From Marinobacter sp. LV10R510-11A (lineage in GTDB: Bacteria; Pseudomonadota; Gammaproteobacteria; Pseudomonadales; Oleiphilaceae): DNA of 64,000 nt. The notes under the pieces were generated by a model. The model saw only the letters and a list, made by a program, of their open reading frames with translations. It did no database searches and had not been told where the DNA came from. Below, one piece after another: positions 10,727-20,227 of this stretch (positions within the stretch are counted from its first letter, which is position 1; each line of letters starts with the position of its first letter). The stretch spans positions 1,922,001-1,986,000 of the forward strand of contig NZ_LT907980.1 in NCBI RefSeq assembly GCF_900215155.1, written 5' to 3'. The translations under genes and the position numbers were made by a program.

Positions 10727-11758
10727 TTACATGGCATCAACCATTGCATCTTTGCCTTGCGCTGTTTTTCTGTACTCAATGGGAGTCATGCTGGACCAAC
10801 GCTTAAACGCCCGGTAAAAGGTACTCGGCTCCGAAAATCCCGTAAGGTACACAATCTCATCAATGGACTCATTCGTCGTTGCCAACAGCTGCCGAGCAAG
10901 ACGGTAGCGAAAATCTGCGAGCACTTGATTAAAGCTGGTTTCTGCTTCAGTAAGCCGGGTGCGCAGGGTGCGGGGCTTAATACCCAGTCGCGTCGCCACC
11001 GCATCCAGTGTCACTTCACCACTATCCAACAATTCGGCAATAATGCGCTCAACTTGCCCAACAATGTCCTTTTTTTCCAAGCGAGCAACCTGTTCGCTGG
11101 CAAAGCGCTCGTGCAAATCCAACAGCTCCGGCTCTGCGTGAGGCGACGTGTGGGCAAGCAGGCAGGCGGGGAAGTACAGCCGGTTTTCTGCAGCACCGAA
11201 TATTACGTCACAGCCAAGCACTTCCTTAACGTGCTCACTCCCTTCCTCACGCTCATGTACAAACTCGATTCGTGAGGGGTGAAATTGGTCATCGGTGATG
11301 GATCGGAAAAATGTGACCAACCCCTGCACAAAGCACTCATTGAAATGCCGAAGGCGCCGAACATCATCCGAGGCGGTATCCAGCACCATGCAGGCATCAT
11401 CGCCCACAATGTGGAAATCTGTGTTAGCAGCATCGCTCAGCAGTCGCTGATAATTTTTTGAGCGTCGCAAGCCTTCACCGAAGGTTGGGCTACTGAGAAA
11501 CAGGTATTCCAGAACCTGCCCTTTGTACACCGGTAGAACCTGCCCAAGATGCAGCCCGATATCGGGATCGCCAGAGACGTCCTCAACGGCCTGCCAAAAA
11601 AACATTTGAGCACTATGGGGAGTACGTAGTTGCTCTGTGTAAACGTAATCTGCATTTACGCCCAGCCGGCTGAAAACGAGATCGGTATCAATACCCTTCG
11701 TTTTCATCGCCTCGTAGATAAGGCGCAACATTACTCCCGCGTCACGTAGTTCCTGCAT
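10727..11758 (-). CDS. AraC-family regulator, divergent from a MaoC-like hydratase gene
   Basis: A 343-residue regulator with the N-terminal arabinose-binding-like ligand domain (residues ~1-210) and a C-terminal AraC double HTH. The first HTH is LDAVATRLGIKPRTLRTRL and the second is IDEIVYLTGFSEPSTFYRAFKRW, ending in MTPIEYRK. It is of the same general type as the regulator at 9405 but clearly distinct in sequence. The gene is transcribed away from the hydratase gene at 12068 across a 309-bp gap, so it is the obvious candidate regulator of that gene. The ligand is unknown. Confidence 0.88.
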   Translation of the reverse strand: MQELRDAGVMLRLIYEAMKTKGIDTDLVFSRLGVNADYVYTEQLRTPHSAQMFFWQAVEDVSGDPDIGLHLGQVLPVYKGQVLEYLFLSSPTFGEGLRRSKNYQRLLSDAANTDFHIVGDDACMVLDTASDDVRRLRHFNECFVQGLVTFFRSITDDQFHPSRIEFVHEREEGSEHVKEVLGCDVIFGAAENRLYFPACLLAHTSPHAEPELLDLHERFASEQVARLEKKDIVGQVERIIAELLDSGEVTLDAVATRLGIKPRTLRTRLTEAETSFNQVLADFRYRLARQLLATTNESIDEIVYLTGFSEPSTFYRAFKRWSSMTPIEYRKTAQGKDAMVDAM

Positions 11759-12067
11759 GAAAGTCCCGCTTTGTATTTATTGGATACTGCTTTGGCCCAG
11801 CGGACACCCGCCGGAACACCCCAAGTCAATGCGCCGCCTGGACGGGTTTGCCAAACTTGCGGCAGGCTTATAAACAATACTTGCCCGGCCCTGAATTGGC
11901 TGGCTTGTTCAAAAGCCGCCTAATACTATCGTCTTGCATTACAGCATATCAGGCCACAGGCTCACAGTTGTATCAGATTCCATACGCCACAGGCACCTGT
12001 ATTAGCAATCTTTCGTCGATCCTTCATGTGCTATCCATCAACATATCGGCTATCAGGGAGAAAACTC
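11759..12067. other. Divergent intergenic region, AraC-type gene / MaoC-like gene
   Basis: No credible coding frame is seen in this 309-bp gap. It contains a small dyad ACAGG-CA-CCTGT at 11989-12000 and a GGGAG ribosome site at about 12055 serving the ATG at 12068. I could not pick out a confident -35/-10 pair. It probably holds the binding sites of the adjacent AraC-type regulator. Confidence 0.4.
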
Positions 12068-12943
12068 ATGCCAGACACACTCGTTTACCAAGACACCCCA
12101 CCGGCTTTACTGCCACTCTACGGCAAGGCAATTCTGCCAAAAAAGAACATCTCCGGGGCAGATATTACGCTACCGAAGCTTTCCGCAGAGCTGCTTTGCG
12201 CACACACCTCCAGCAGTGAACTGAGCCAATATGAGCGCGTGTGCGGTTTTCGCCCCAGCAATCATATTCCCATTACTTGGCCCCACATTCTCGCCTTTCC
12301 GCTACACCTTAAGTTGTTGACCGAAAAAGCCTTTCCGCTGCCGCTCCTAGGCCTGGTGCACCTGCGCAACACCATAACCCAGCATAGGGCGATTGGAACG
12401 GGAGAGGCCCTGAAGCTGCATGTGTGCCTGGGTGAGCAGGAACGCACCAGCCGGGGCATAGAATTTGGCATGATAACCACAGCCAGCTCTGCAGGCACAG
12501 TGGTCTGGGAGGAAACCAGCACCATGCTCTTCCGGCAATCTGAGCACCAGACAGAACCGGGCGAAAAAAAGGCTCCACCAACGCTAGAGCAATACCCAAA
12601 CACAGCGGAAATGGACGCACCAGAATCCATCGGACGCCAATACTCAAAAGTTTCTGGTGACAGTAATCCAATTCACATGCACGCCCTGAGCGCAAAACTT
12701 TTTGGCTTTCCACGGGCAATCGCGCACGGCATGTGGAGCAAGGCACACGCGCTAGCCATTATGGAGCAACAGGATGAATGGCGCTCAGGCCCTGTAAAAG
12801 TGAGCTGTCAGTTCAAGAAGCCCTTGTTTTTACCGGGCACTGCGCAACTGAACTGGCGCACAGGGCAACCTGGGTGGGATTATCAGCTGCTGAACGCAAG
12901 AAGCAATGCGCCACACCTGAGCGGGCGCATCGAATGGCTCTAA
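12068..12943 (+). CDS. MaoC-like hot-dog dehydratase
   Basis: A 291-residue protein with a C-terminal MaoC-type hot-dog domain. The hydratase motif is visible as SGDSNPIHMH (Asp-x4-His), followed by FPRAIAHGMWS. Such enzymes hydrate enoyl-CoA or enoyl-ACP to (R)-3-hydroxyacyl forms, linking fatty-acid degradation and polyester or lipid synthesis. The N-terminal half is a degenerate second hot-dog unit. The ATG at 12068 (MPDTLVYQD) is supported by GGGAG upstream; the frame stays open to 12026 without one. It ends 4 bp inside the convergent kinase gene. The exact substrate is unknown. Confidence 0.82.
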   Translation: MPDTLVYQDTPPALLPLYGKAILPKKNISGADITLPKLSAELLCAHTSSSELSQYERVCGFRPSNHIPITWPHILAFPLHLKLLTEKAFPLPLLGLVHLRNTITQHRAIGTGEALKLHVCLGEQERTSRGIEFGMITTASSAGTVVWEETSTMLFRQSEHQTEPGEKKAPPTLEQYPNTAEMDAPESIGRQYSKVSGDSNPIHMHALSAKLFGFPRAIAHGMWSKAHALAIMEQQDEWRSGPVKVSCQFKKPLFLPGTAQLNWRTGQPGWDYQLLNARSNAPHLSGRIEWL

Positions 12944-14523
12944 ACAGCGGCAGAGGCGCTCTCATCGCCTGACGAGCAAGATGACACACTAGCCGCAGGA
13001 AGGGTAAAGAAGAATCGGGCGCCGCCATCTTCGGGGCGCTCAAAACCGATCTCCCCGCCCTGAGCTTGAATCAGGGAGCGACAGGTAGGCAATCCAATGC
13101 CCATACCTTCGTCTTTGGTGGTGTAAAAAGGCAAAAACAGCTTTTCTTCTGCATCTTCCGCAAGCCCGATACCATGGTCGCGAACTTCAATCCGCATACA
13201 GCCATCATCGGTCAGTCTCGCGCTCACCTCCACTGGCAATGCAGAGCCAGCACTGCGCGTGGCCTCAAGCGCATTCCGTATTAAATTGAGCGCAACCTGC
13301 TGCACTTGAATCGGATCCGCCAGAATATCTGGCAAATCCTCAGGCACCACAAGCTCAATTTTTCCCTCGTTGTTACGCGCATCCACCTCTGCGAATTGCC
13401 GCGTATCTTCCAGCAATACGGATACGGACAACACTTCTTTACCTGTCGCCGGTTTTTTCATAAACCGGCGAATCCTGCGGATAATTTCACTGGCACGATG
13501 AGATTGCGCCTCAATCTTGTCGAGGGTTTCTTTCAGCAGGCTCAGATTCGGGTTATCAACAGCCATCATCCGCTTGGAAACTCGGGCGTAATTGGCAATC
13601 GCCGTCAGCGGCTGGTTTACCTCATGGGCGACACCTGCTGCCATCTCACCCATGGTGGTCAGGCGGGACGTGTGCGCTAACTGGTGGCGCTGCTCCTGAA
13701 CAAGCTCACGTGCTTCCTCAAGCGCCCTCTCACTTTCCAGCTCGGTGGTAATGTCGCGGAATACAACTACCGCACCGTGCAGCTCATCACTATCGTGTTT
13801 TGGTGTGGAGCGGTATTCGGCCGGAAAACCCGTTTCATCCGTACGCAACATTCTGATGTCGCGCTGATTCTCGGCTACACCCTGGCGGCAAGTTGCCTGC
13901 ACCGGAAGGCTATCTGGGCACTCCGACGCCGTGGAAAAGTGGGTTTCAAAAAAATTGCGCCCGATCAGATCCTCAACCGGACACCGCATAATGATTGCAG
14001 CCGCAGGATTGGCGAACTCGATCGTGCCATTCTCATCTAGGCCATAAATGCCTTCACTGATGGAATTAAGAATGCGGGCTTGGTCGCCCTGAAGCTCTCG
14101 ATTACGTGCTTGCAGCTCACGCTCAAGCCGGATAACACGAGCGTGGGTCTGGACCCTGGCAATAACTTCTTGGGACTGAAAAGGCTTGGAAATATAGTCA
14201 GCACCGCCGAGGGCAAAGCCTTTTACCTTAGCTTGCAGATCATCTAGAGCCGAGAGAAATACCACAGCACAGTCAGCCGTTTCAGGGTCGGCCTTAAGGT
14301 GCTGACACACCTCATAGCCGTCCATTTCCGGCATCATGATATCAAGCAGGATAACTTCAGGCTGATGGCGGCGAGCAAGATCCAGTGCTTTCTCGCCTTC
14401 ATTGGCAATCAGCAGCCGATAGTCTTGATCTTTCAGTGTTTCATAGAGAACTTTCAGGTTCTGTGGATTGTCATCCACGAGCAGAACCGTAACCTCTGAA
14501 TTTTCGCTGACGACTTCAGTCAT
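12940..14523 (-). CDS. Hybrid sensor kinase: receiver-PAS-HisKA-HATPase
   Basis: A 527-residue histidine kinase with its receiver domain at the N-terminus instead of the C-terminus. Residues 8-125 are a REC domain with the phosphoacceptor Asp61 in LLDIMMPEMDGY. Residues ~145-265 form a PAS sensor. The dimerisation/phosphotransfer helix carries His300 in GVAHEVNQPLTAI. The C-terminal ATPase domain has the N-box NLIRNALEA and glycine-rich DHGIGL and GMGIGL motifs. No transmembrane segment is evident, so it is cytosolic. It lies 46 bp downstream of a FixJ-type regulator gene on the same strand, its probable partner. Confidence 0.92.
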   Translation of the reverse strand: MTEVVSENSEVTVLLVDDNPQNLKVLYETLKDQDYRLLIANEGEKALDLARRHQPEVILLDIMMPEMDGYEVCQHLKADPETADCAVVFLSALDDLQAKVKGFALGGADYISKPFQSQEVIARVQTHARVIRLERELQARNRELQGDQARILNSISEGIYGLDENGTIEFANPAAAIIMRCPVEDLIGRNFFETHFSTASECPDSLPVQATCRQGVAENQRDIRMLRTDETGFPAEYRSTPKHDSDELHGAVVVFRDITTELESERALEEARELVQEQRHQLAHTSRLTTMGEMAAGVAHEVNQPLTAIANYARVSKRMMAVDNPNLSLLKETLDKIEAQSHRASEIIRRIRRFMKKPATGKEVLSVSVLLEDTRQFAEVDARNNEGKIELVVPEDLPDILADPIQVQQVALNLIRNALEATRSAGSALPVEVSARLTDDGCMRIEVRDHGIGLAEDAEEKLFLPFYTTKDEGMGIGLPTCRSLIQAQGGEIGFERPEDGGARFFFTLPAASVSSCSSGDESASAAV

Positions 14524-14569
14524 ATAGTAAAAGGCCGGTCAAAAAGATAACCGTATAATGCATGCGGGA

Positions 14570-15196
14570 TTACCGCGCGTCGATAAGGTCCTTTACTGAC
14601 AGCACCATACGAACCAAGTGTGCCAGTGAGTGGGTACCCATCTTGTGCATTACCCGAGAGCGATGAATCTCTACCGTGCGCTGGCTAATTTCCAGCTCGA
14701 TAGCGATTACCTTGTTGGCCTGCCCTTCTATCATGCGATCCATGATCTCGTGCTCACGAGGGGTCAAGCTCTTGATCCGACGCATAATCTCCTGTTTTTC
14801 ATCAAGCGTTTTGCGCTGTTCTTGGTCCTGCTCCAGCGCAGCCTCGATTTTCTCAAGCAGCGCCTCTTCTCGATAGGGCTTCTGGATAAAGTCCACAGCG
14901 CCTTCTTTCATGGCATCAACAGCCATGGGCACATCGCCGTGCCCGGTAACAAAAATGATCGGCAGTATAGAATGCTTGCTATTCAGTTTCTTCTGCAGCT
15001 CCATGCCGTCCATGCCCGGCATACGAATATCCAGCACAATGCACCCGGCCATCGTTTCGGAATAGTCTTTGAGGAACACTGCCGCGTCCTCATAGGTTTT
15101 GACCGTCTTACCATCAGTCTTAAGTAACAGTTCCAGTGAGTCACGAACTGCCTCGTCGTCCTCTACCACGTACACAGTTTGCTGTATATCAGTCAT
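14570..15196 (-). CDS. FixJ-family response regulator
   Basis: A 208-residue two-domain regulator. The N-terminal receiver contains the acidic pair DD (residues 13-14), phosphoacceptor Asp56 in VLDIRMPGMDG and a conserved KP near residue 106. The C-terminal LuxR-type HTH includes LTPREHEIMDRMIEGQANKVIAIELEISQRTVEIHRSRVM (in two overlapping conserved stretches). FixJ-type proteins activate transcription when phosphorylated. The gene precedes the hybrid kinase on the same strand, so the two form a two-component system; the stimulus is not apparent. Confidence 0.92.
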   Translation of the reverse strand: MTDIQQTVYVVEDDEAVRDSLELLLKTDGKTVKTYEDAAVFLKDYSETMAGCIVLDIRMPGMDGMELQKKLNSKHSILPIIFVTGHGDVPMAVDAMKEGAVDFIQKPYREEALLEKIEAALEQDQEQRKTLDEKQEIMRRIKSLTPREHEIMDRMIEGQANKVIAIELEISQRTVEIHRSRVMHKMGTHSLAHLVRMVLSVKDLIDAR

Positions 15197-15235
15197 GGGG
15201 GTGCTCTCTCCTGTCTGTTTTGTTTTGGCCGCCGT

Positions 15236-17644
15236 TCAGTGAATTGACGGATCTTTCTGGTCGTCCTTGGCGTGTTCCTGGCGCTCGTGCTCACGCATTG
15301 TCTCAAGCCTCTGCTGGATAATGCCAAAAACGCTCTGTTTCGGATAGTTGCCTTTGCTGTCCGCCTTGCCGGCTGGCTTGCCCAAAAGCAAAGTCACGGC
15401 TTCTTCAACACTCGAAACCGCGTACACAGCAAACCGGCTTTCCCGCACAGCTTGAACCACTTCACTGTCCAGCATGAGGTTCTGTACGTTGTTAGCCGGC
15501 ACAATTGCGCCCTGGGTGCCTGTTAGCCCGCCTTTAAGCTGGCAGGTGGCAAAGAAGCCTTCAACTTTCTCGTTAACCCCACCAATAGGCTGCACCTCGC
15601 CAAACTGGTTAACGGACCCAGTAATGGCCAGATCCTGCCGCACCGGAACGCCCGACAGCGAGGACATCAACGTACAAAGCTCTGCCAGCGAGGCACTGTC
15701 ACCATCCACCTCACCATAGTTTTGTTCAAACGTAAGGCTCGCCGACAAGTGCATCGGATCGTTCACGGCAAAGTGAGAAGCAAGCCAGGAACTGAGAATC
15801 ATCACACCTTTGGAATGGATGTTACCGCCCAGCTTCACATCTCGCTCAATGTCCATGACGCCGCCATCTCCATAATAGCAGGTAGCGGTTACTCGGTTAG
15901 ACAAGCCAAATTCAAAGCCACCGGTGGACAAAACAGACAGCGCATTAACCTGGCCCACCACGGCCCCTTGCGTTGACACCAACGTGGAGCCATCTCGAAT
16001 TGAATCATAAAACTGATCGCGAATACGGCTGCTACGGTATTTGGCGCTTTCGAGCGCCCTCTCTACGTGAACATCCTGAATCACCTTGGCGCCTGCTTGG
16101 CGTGCCCAAAAATCCGACTCCCGGAGCAGGTTCGCAATATTAGCCGCATGCAACGACAGCCTGTTCTGGTGCTCCGCCATACGGGCACTGTACTCAATGA
16201 CTCTTGCCACCGCTTTGTTTGAGCAATGCAGCAGGCTCTTTTCTTTGACAACGCTGGCGATAAACTTCGCGTACATAACTTGGCTGTCTTCAGAGCGGTA
16301 CATCTCATTCTCGAAGTCTGCCGTTACGCGAAACAACTCCGCAAACTCGGGATCGTAATCCTGCAACAGCATCCAAGTTTCTCGATCGCCGAAAAGCACA
16401 AGCTTTACATTCAAAGGCACACCTTGGGGCTCAATTGAGATGGTGCCCGACAGTGTAAGTTCACGCTCAAGGGAATTGATCTCAATGGATCTTGCTCGCA
16501 AAGCCCTTTTCAGCCCATCCCAAACAAATGGCTGCTCTAACATCTTTATGGCATCCATCAACAGATAACCACCGTTGGCGCGATGCAGGCTACCCGCACG
16601 AATCAGGGAGAAATCAGTGAATACGGTACCCTTGTAGGTCACATTCTCAACGTATCCGAACAGGTTGTGATAGGTCGGGTTGTCTTCCACCACCATGGGA
16701 ACTTCGTTGGTCTTCTGGTGCACTAACACGTTAACGAGGTAACGGCGCGGCATCTTTTTGTTCAGAGACGCATAGGCGATGGCTGCCTGCTCTTCGTTGT
16801 CGTCGAGAAAAATATCCAGATTCTCAACCAAATCAACCCGCACAGCTTCAAAGTAGGCAACCGCATCTGGAAGACTCTTATAGCTTTCAACCAGCGCATC
16901 AATCTGGTGGCCAGATATGCCTTCCAAGGTTTCCTTGTTCAGCGCTTGTTGCTTATCAGCGTACTCTTGCTCCCAATCAGCCAGTTTACGTAGCGCCTGG
17001 CGGAGCTTTTTCTCCAGTTTGTTGACCGAATCCTCGAACTTGTCTCGCTGCGTCTCTGTGAGCTCTTTGAATGTCTCTGCGGTATGGGCCTCATCGCCTT
17101 TCATAGCGACCAGGCGATAACCGCCGGGGGTAGTAATATTTAAGCTAACTTTCTTTCTGCGCGCCTGGGCGGCCACCTTCTCAAGCTCGTCTTCCTGCTT
17201 TTTCCCGTACTCTTCTTTAAGCTGCTCTGAGCGCTCCAAAAAGCTGTCACTGTCGAAGGTCTGAGGAATAACCTTAACCAGCCGACCCATGAGCTTTTCC
17301 ATGTCTTGCTTCAGCTGAACACCCTTGCCCGCTGGCAACTGGAGCAGCTTGGGAATACGCGGCTCCTCAAAATCGGCGACATAGCACCAATCGTGGCTTC
17401 GCTGCTTGGTATCCAGGTGATGCTCTAGGTAACGCAACATCATTGTGCGCTTGCCCAAACCGTTACGCCCTACGGCATACACGTTATAGCCGTCATGGGG
17501 CATAGCCAGCGCAAAGCGCACTGCTTCCTGGGCTCGATTCTGACCTACAATTTCAGCTAGCGGCTCCAGCTGTCTGGTGGACTTGAATGGCAGATCTTTA
17601 AGAACGCAGGCTTTGTATAGCTGAGGCAGAGACAGTGGCTTCAA
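15236..17644 (-). CDS. Lon-like ATP-dependent protease (LonB/YcbZ type)
   Basis: An 802-residue AAA+ protease related to E. coli YcbZ rather than to classical LonA. The Walker A loop is GRNGLGKRT at residues 59-67, a Walker-B-like GGYLLMDAIKML occurs near residue 360, and a long charged, coiled segment lies in between. The C-terminal S16 protease domain has the nucleophile in GDSASLAEL and the catalytic lysine in GGVNEKVEGFF. It would degrade selected proteins in the cytosol. The gene is on the same strand as and 39 bp upstream of the FixJ regulator gene, so co-transcription with the two-component system is plausible. Confidence 0.9.
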   Translation of the reverse strand: MKPLSLPQLYKACVLKDLPFKSTRQLEPLAEIVGQNRAQEAVRFALAMPHDGYNVYAVGRNGLGKRTMMLRYLEHHLDTKQRSHDWCYVADFEEPRIPKLLQLPAGKGVQLKQDMEKLMGRLVKVIPQTFDSDSFLERSEQLKEEYGKKQEDELEKVAAQARRKKVSLNITTPGGYRLVAMKGDEAHTAETFKELTETQRDKFEDSVNKLEKKLRQALRKLADWEQEYADKQQALNKETLEGISGHQIDALVESYKSLPDAVAYFEAVRVDLVENLDIFLDDNEEQAAIAYASLNKKMPRRYLVNVLVHQKTNEVPMVVEDNPTYHNLFGYVENVTYKGTVFTDFSLIRAGSLHRANGGYLLMDAIKMLEQPFVWDGLKRALRARSIEINSLERELTLSGTISIEPQGVPLNVKLVLFGDRETWMLLQDYDPEFAELFRVTADFENEMYRSEDSQVMYAKFIASVVKEKSLLHCSNKAVARVIEYSARMAEHQNRLSLHAANIANLLRESDFWARQAGAKVIQDVHVERALESAKYRSSRIRDQFYDSIRDGSTLVSTQGAVVGQVNALSVLSTGGFEFGLSNRVTATCYYGDGGVMDIERDVKLGGNIHSKGVMILSSWLASHFAVNDPMHLSASLTFEQNYGEVDGDSASLAELCTLMSSLSGVPVRQDLAITGSVNQFGEVQPIGGVNEKVEGFFATCQLKGGLTGTQGAIVPANNVQNLMLDSEVVQAVRESRFAVYAVSSVEEAVTLLLGKPAGKADSKGNYPKQSVFGIIQQRLETMREHERQEHAKDDQKDPSIH

Positions 17645-17890
17645 GGTTGGGTCCTGTAACGATTAACTCATTGGCCGGTCATTGTAGGTTCTACGAACCA
17701 GTCTGTCGCGCTCAGGGGGAAGAATTGTGGCAAACGCTCCGAGAAGACTCCCTTTGTGACCCACTTCACACTTTGTCGTCTCCTCGTTGTCCTCACCTTT
17801 ATCCCAACACTACACTTAGCCTACCGACAATCCTTTTTTAGTCTTATAGTCGGCAATAAGAACTACAAAATACGCAACGGATACCCGTCT

Positions 17891-18268
17891 ATGATGAGTG
17901 ATTCCGCAGATCGCAGGATCAAGGATCGCTACTCTGCCTCCTGCCTTAGAGTACAGATACGTGAGCGCGGGCTGCTCCGACGCGGTAAGAATCCGGCCCC
18001 AGTTACTTGCCTTGATATGAACCGTTACGGCATGGCTATGCTGTGCCCACGGCCGCTAGAGCCGGGCACACGCGTGCTTATGGATTTTGAAGGCAAGTAC
18101 ATCAATGAATCGAAGGTTTGTGCCCGGGTCGTGGAATGCCACCCCTTTCAGGCCGGTTACCGGGTAAGCGTGCAGTTCAGTTATTGCCTCAACAAAAAAG
18201 GATATTCCAGAACGGTGGATAACGCTTTGTCGCGCATCGAAGGTTTTTATAACCGTTTCGCTAGTTAG
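17891..18268 (+). CDS. PilZ-domain protein
   Basis: A small protein of about 125 residues consistent with the cyclic-di-GMP-binding PilZ fold. An RRIKDRYS segment near the N-terminus supplies the RxxxR motif. The second motif reads DMNRYGMA, so asparagine replaces the usual serine of D/NxSxxG. The frame is open upstream to 17756, but the ATG at 17891 (or 17894) marks where recognisable homology starts. It is divergent from the Lon-like gene across about 246 bp. Binding of cyclic-di-GMP is likely but weakened by the motif change. Confidence 0.7.
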   Translation: MMSDSADRRIKDRYSASCLRVQIRERGLLRRGKNPAPVTCLDMNRYGMAMLCPRPLEPGTRVLMDFEGKYINESKVCARVVECHPFQAGYRVSVQFSYCLNKKGYSRTVDNALSRIEGFYNRFAS

Positions 18269-18418
18269 ATCGCTTCAGAATTTCAGACTGGCCGAGCATC
18301 AGTTCCAAAAGGAAGCGTAGCCTCATCACAAGGGAATGGCGTAATGGGCTCCGTCTGGTAGCTCGATGTCCAATCGCACTTTAGCGCCCCACCTTCCGGA
18401 AGCGCTTTTCAGTCAACA

Positions 18419-19378
18419 TCAGTACAAAATAAACTGCACACCAAAGAAAGCCAGATATCCGAAGGCCATCAGCGCTCCAGCCAAACGTCCAATCCTCCCT
18501 GCAAATAACAGCAAAACCGCAAACAGGAGTGTCACTGCAACAACAATGTACATGTCGTAGGTGGCAAAGCGGCTGTCAATTACAAGAGGTTTTGCAATCG
18601 CGGCGAATGCCATAACCGACAGAATATTGAAGATATTTGACCCAATGATTCCACCAATGATCATGTCCGAGTGGTTCTTACGAGCAGCAGCCACGCAGGC
18701 CGTAAGTTCCGGCAACGAGGTTCCGAACGCGATCATGGTCATTCCAATCACCGCTTCGGGCACGCCGAGAGCCACGCCACCTGCAACCGCACCCTGAACA
18801 AGGATCTCAGAGCCGACAAGAAGCGTAAGAATACCAACAATCAACATCAGTCCAGGCGCTACCGCACTTGGCGCGTCCTCGTCAGTTTCCTCAACATCCA
18901 GTTTGTGGGCTTTGTATTGGTATAAAATATAAAGCACTATCGCTGCCACCATTGCAAAACCGCCCCAGCGTGGCAGTAGCCCGGACAGAATAGCGACAAC
19001 CATCGCTGCGGTCGCACCGATCATAACAATCGTATCTACGCGCACGTCTTTACGGTTAAAAACCAAAGGGGCGATCATTGCGGATACCGCGATCACCAAT
19101 AGGATATTCGCTATGTTCGAGCCAATTACATTGCCAACAGAAATCCCTGGGTAACCTGAAATATTGGCGTTAACAGACGTAAACAATTCAGGCGCTGAAG
19201 TTCCAAAAGCTACGACAGTAGCTGCGATAAAATACTTAGACAGTCCTGCTCGTTCGGCGACAACCACTGCATTATCGACAGTCCAATCGCCACCTATAAC
19301 AAGTAAATAAACACCAAAAGCAATAGCACCGACCGCTATAACGGTCAGTTGGTAAGTTTCAAGTTCGTGCATTAACAT
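18419..19378 (-). CDS. Calcium/sodium antiporter (YrbG/CaCA family)
   Basis: A 319-residue inner-membrane exchanger with about ten predicted membrane segments. It contains the two inverted alpha-repeats typical of the family: VAFGTSAPELFTSV near residue 58 and IAFGTSLPELTACV near residue 217, with the conserved acidic residues. These proteins exchange Ca2+ for Na+ or H+. It is followed on the same strand, across 48 bp, by the TerB gene at 19876 (TerB is upstream), so the antiporter may be the distal part of the Ter cluster. TerD proteins bind Ca2+, which makes the linkage reasonable. Confidence 0.9.
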   Translation of the reverse strand: MLMHELETYQLTVIAVGAIAFGVYLLVIGGDWTVDNAVVVAERAGLSKYFIAATVVAFGTSAPELFTSVNANISGYPGISVGNVIGSNIANILLVIAVSAMIAPLVFNRKDVRVDTIVMIGATAAMVVAILSGLLPRWGGFAMVAAIVLYILYQYKAHKLDVEETDEDAPSAVAPGLMLIVGILTLLVGSEILVQGAVAGGVALGVPEAVIGMTMIAFGTSLPELTACVAAARKNHSDMIIGGIIGSNIFNILSVMAFAAIAKPLVIDSRFATYDMYIVVAVTLLFAVLLLFAGRIGRLAGALMAFGYLAFFGVQFILY

Positions 19379-19426
19379 CTGCCTTATTAGATCCTTAAAT
19401 CAAATACGTGTTAAAAGCTCGCAAAC

Positions 19427-19876
19427 CTACAGATCAAAATCTTCAGGATTTAGTTCAAGTTCTTTCGCAATTTCAACCACTACGGCCCTTTCCTGCGCGT
19501 CAAAATCGCCATCAGCAGCACCAATTGCGCAGACTACCCGCACAAGCAGACGCGCCTGATCGTCGTTGCCTCTAATCTTGCCGATCGCTTTCAGCGCCGA
19601 TGCTTTGCCTATCCCATGATCAAACTCGAAATCACTAGCGGCCTTCTGGAAGACCTCAATGACCTGACGCATGTCAAAATGCTTCAGTTCGTCGGCTCGT
19701 TCAATAAAGCCAGCCATCTTCTGCTTTTCAGACGCGTCGATATTTCCATCCGCTGCAGCGACCAAGGCACAGCCACTCACTACCGCTTCCATGAAGGAGC
19801 GATTCTTGAACTTGGAGGCTTCCGCCGTCAGTTTAGAGCGAGCCTGTTCCGCATTTTGTTTTAACCAGTTGAACAT
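19427..19876 (-). CDS. terB: TerB-family tellurite-resistance protein
   Basis: A 149-residue TerB protein: an N-terminal amphipathic segment (MFNWLKQNAEQARSKL) followed by the all-helical TerB domain. The repeated motif AAADGNIDASEK and AADGDFDAQER supplies acidic metal-binding residues, as in E. coli TerB. TerB associates with the membrane protein TerC and with TerD proteins in the Ter stress response. It sits 48 bp upstream of the Ca2+/Na+ antiporter gene and follows the signalling genes of the Ter cluster on the same strand after a 351-bp gap. No terC gene is seen in this window. Confidence 0.9.
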   Translation of the reverse strand: MFNWLKQNAEQARSKLTAEASKFKNRSFMEAVVSGCALVAAADGNIDASEKQKMAGFIERADELKHFDMRQVIEVFQKAASDFEFDHGIGKASALKAIGKIRGNDDQARLLVRVVCAIGAADGDFDAQERAVVVEIAKELELNPEDFDL

Positions 19877-20227
19877 ATCTCTATCCTCAAATTACACACA
19901 TTGTAGAGTCAGAAAAGTCTATTTTCTCTCTGACTCGCTAAAAAACATCAGCATGGTAACCGTATACATAATCATACAACGACAGAATTCGACGTTATTA
20001 CCTTAATCGGCCAGTGGCGTGAAAGTTGCCCACTTCTTCGTACGCATGATTATCGCACCGGTTTTTAATGCGTACATCATTAGAACAAAGTTCCCCGATC
20101 CAGACTAGCCCCACGAGAAAGCACCGCGGGGCGAGTCCCTGACGAACAACTTACTCGACCCAAATTCACGCTATCCTCGGCGTGTCATGAGACATGCCGG
20201 CCGGGTTTTTCCGGAAAATTTTTTTAT
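19877..20227. other. Non-coding gap upstream of terB with two inverted repeats
   Basis: No credible gene is seen in these 351 bp. A dyad GAGTCAGA...TCTGACTC (19906-19913 with 19929-19936) lies about 30-60 bp before terB, where an operator would sit; its inner AGAAAA/TTTTCT bases extend the pairing. A second perfect 8-bp dyad GTACGCAT...ATGCGTAC lies at 20040-20047 and 20068-20075. Their roles are not known. Confidence 0.45.
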
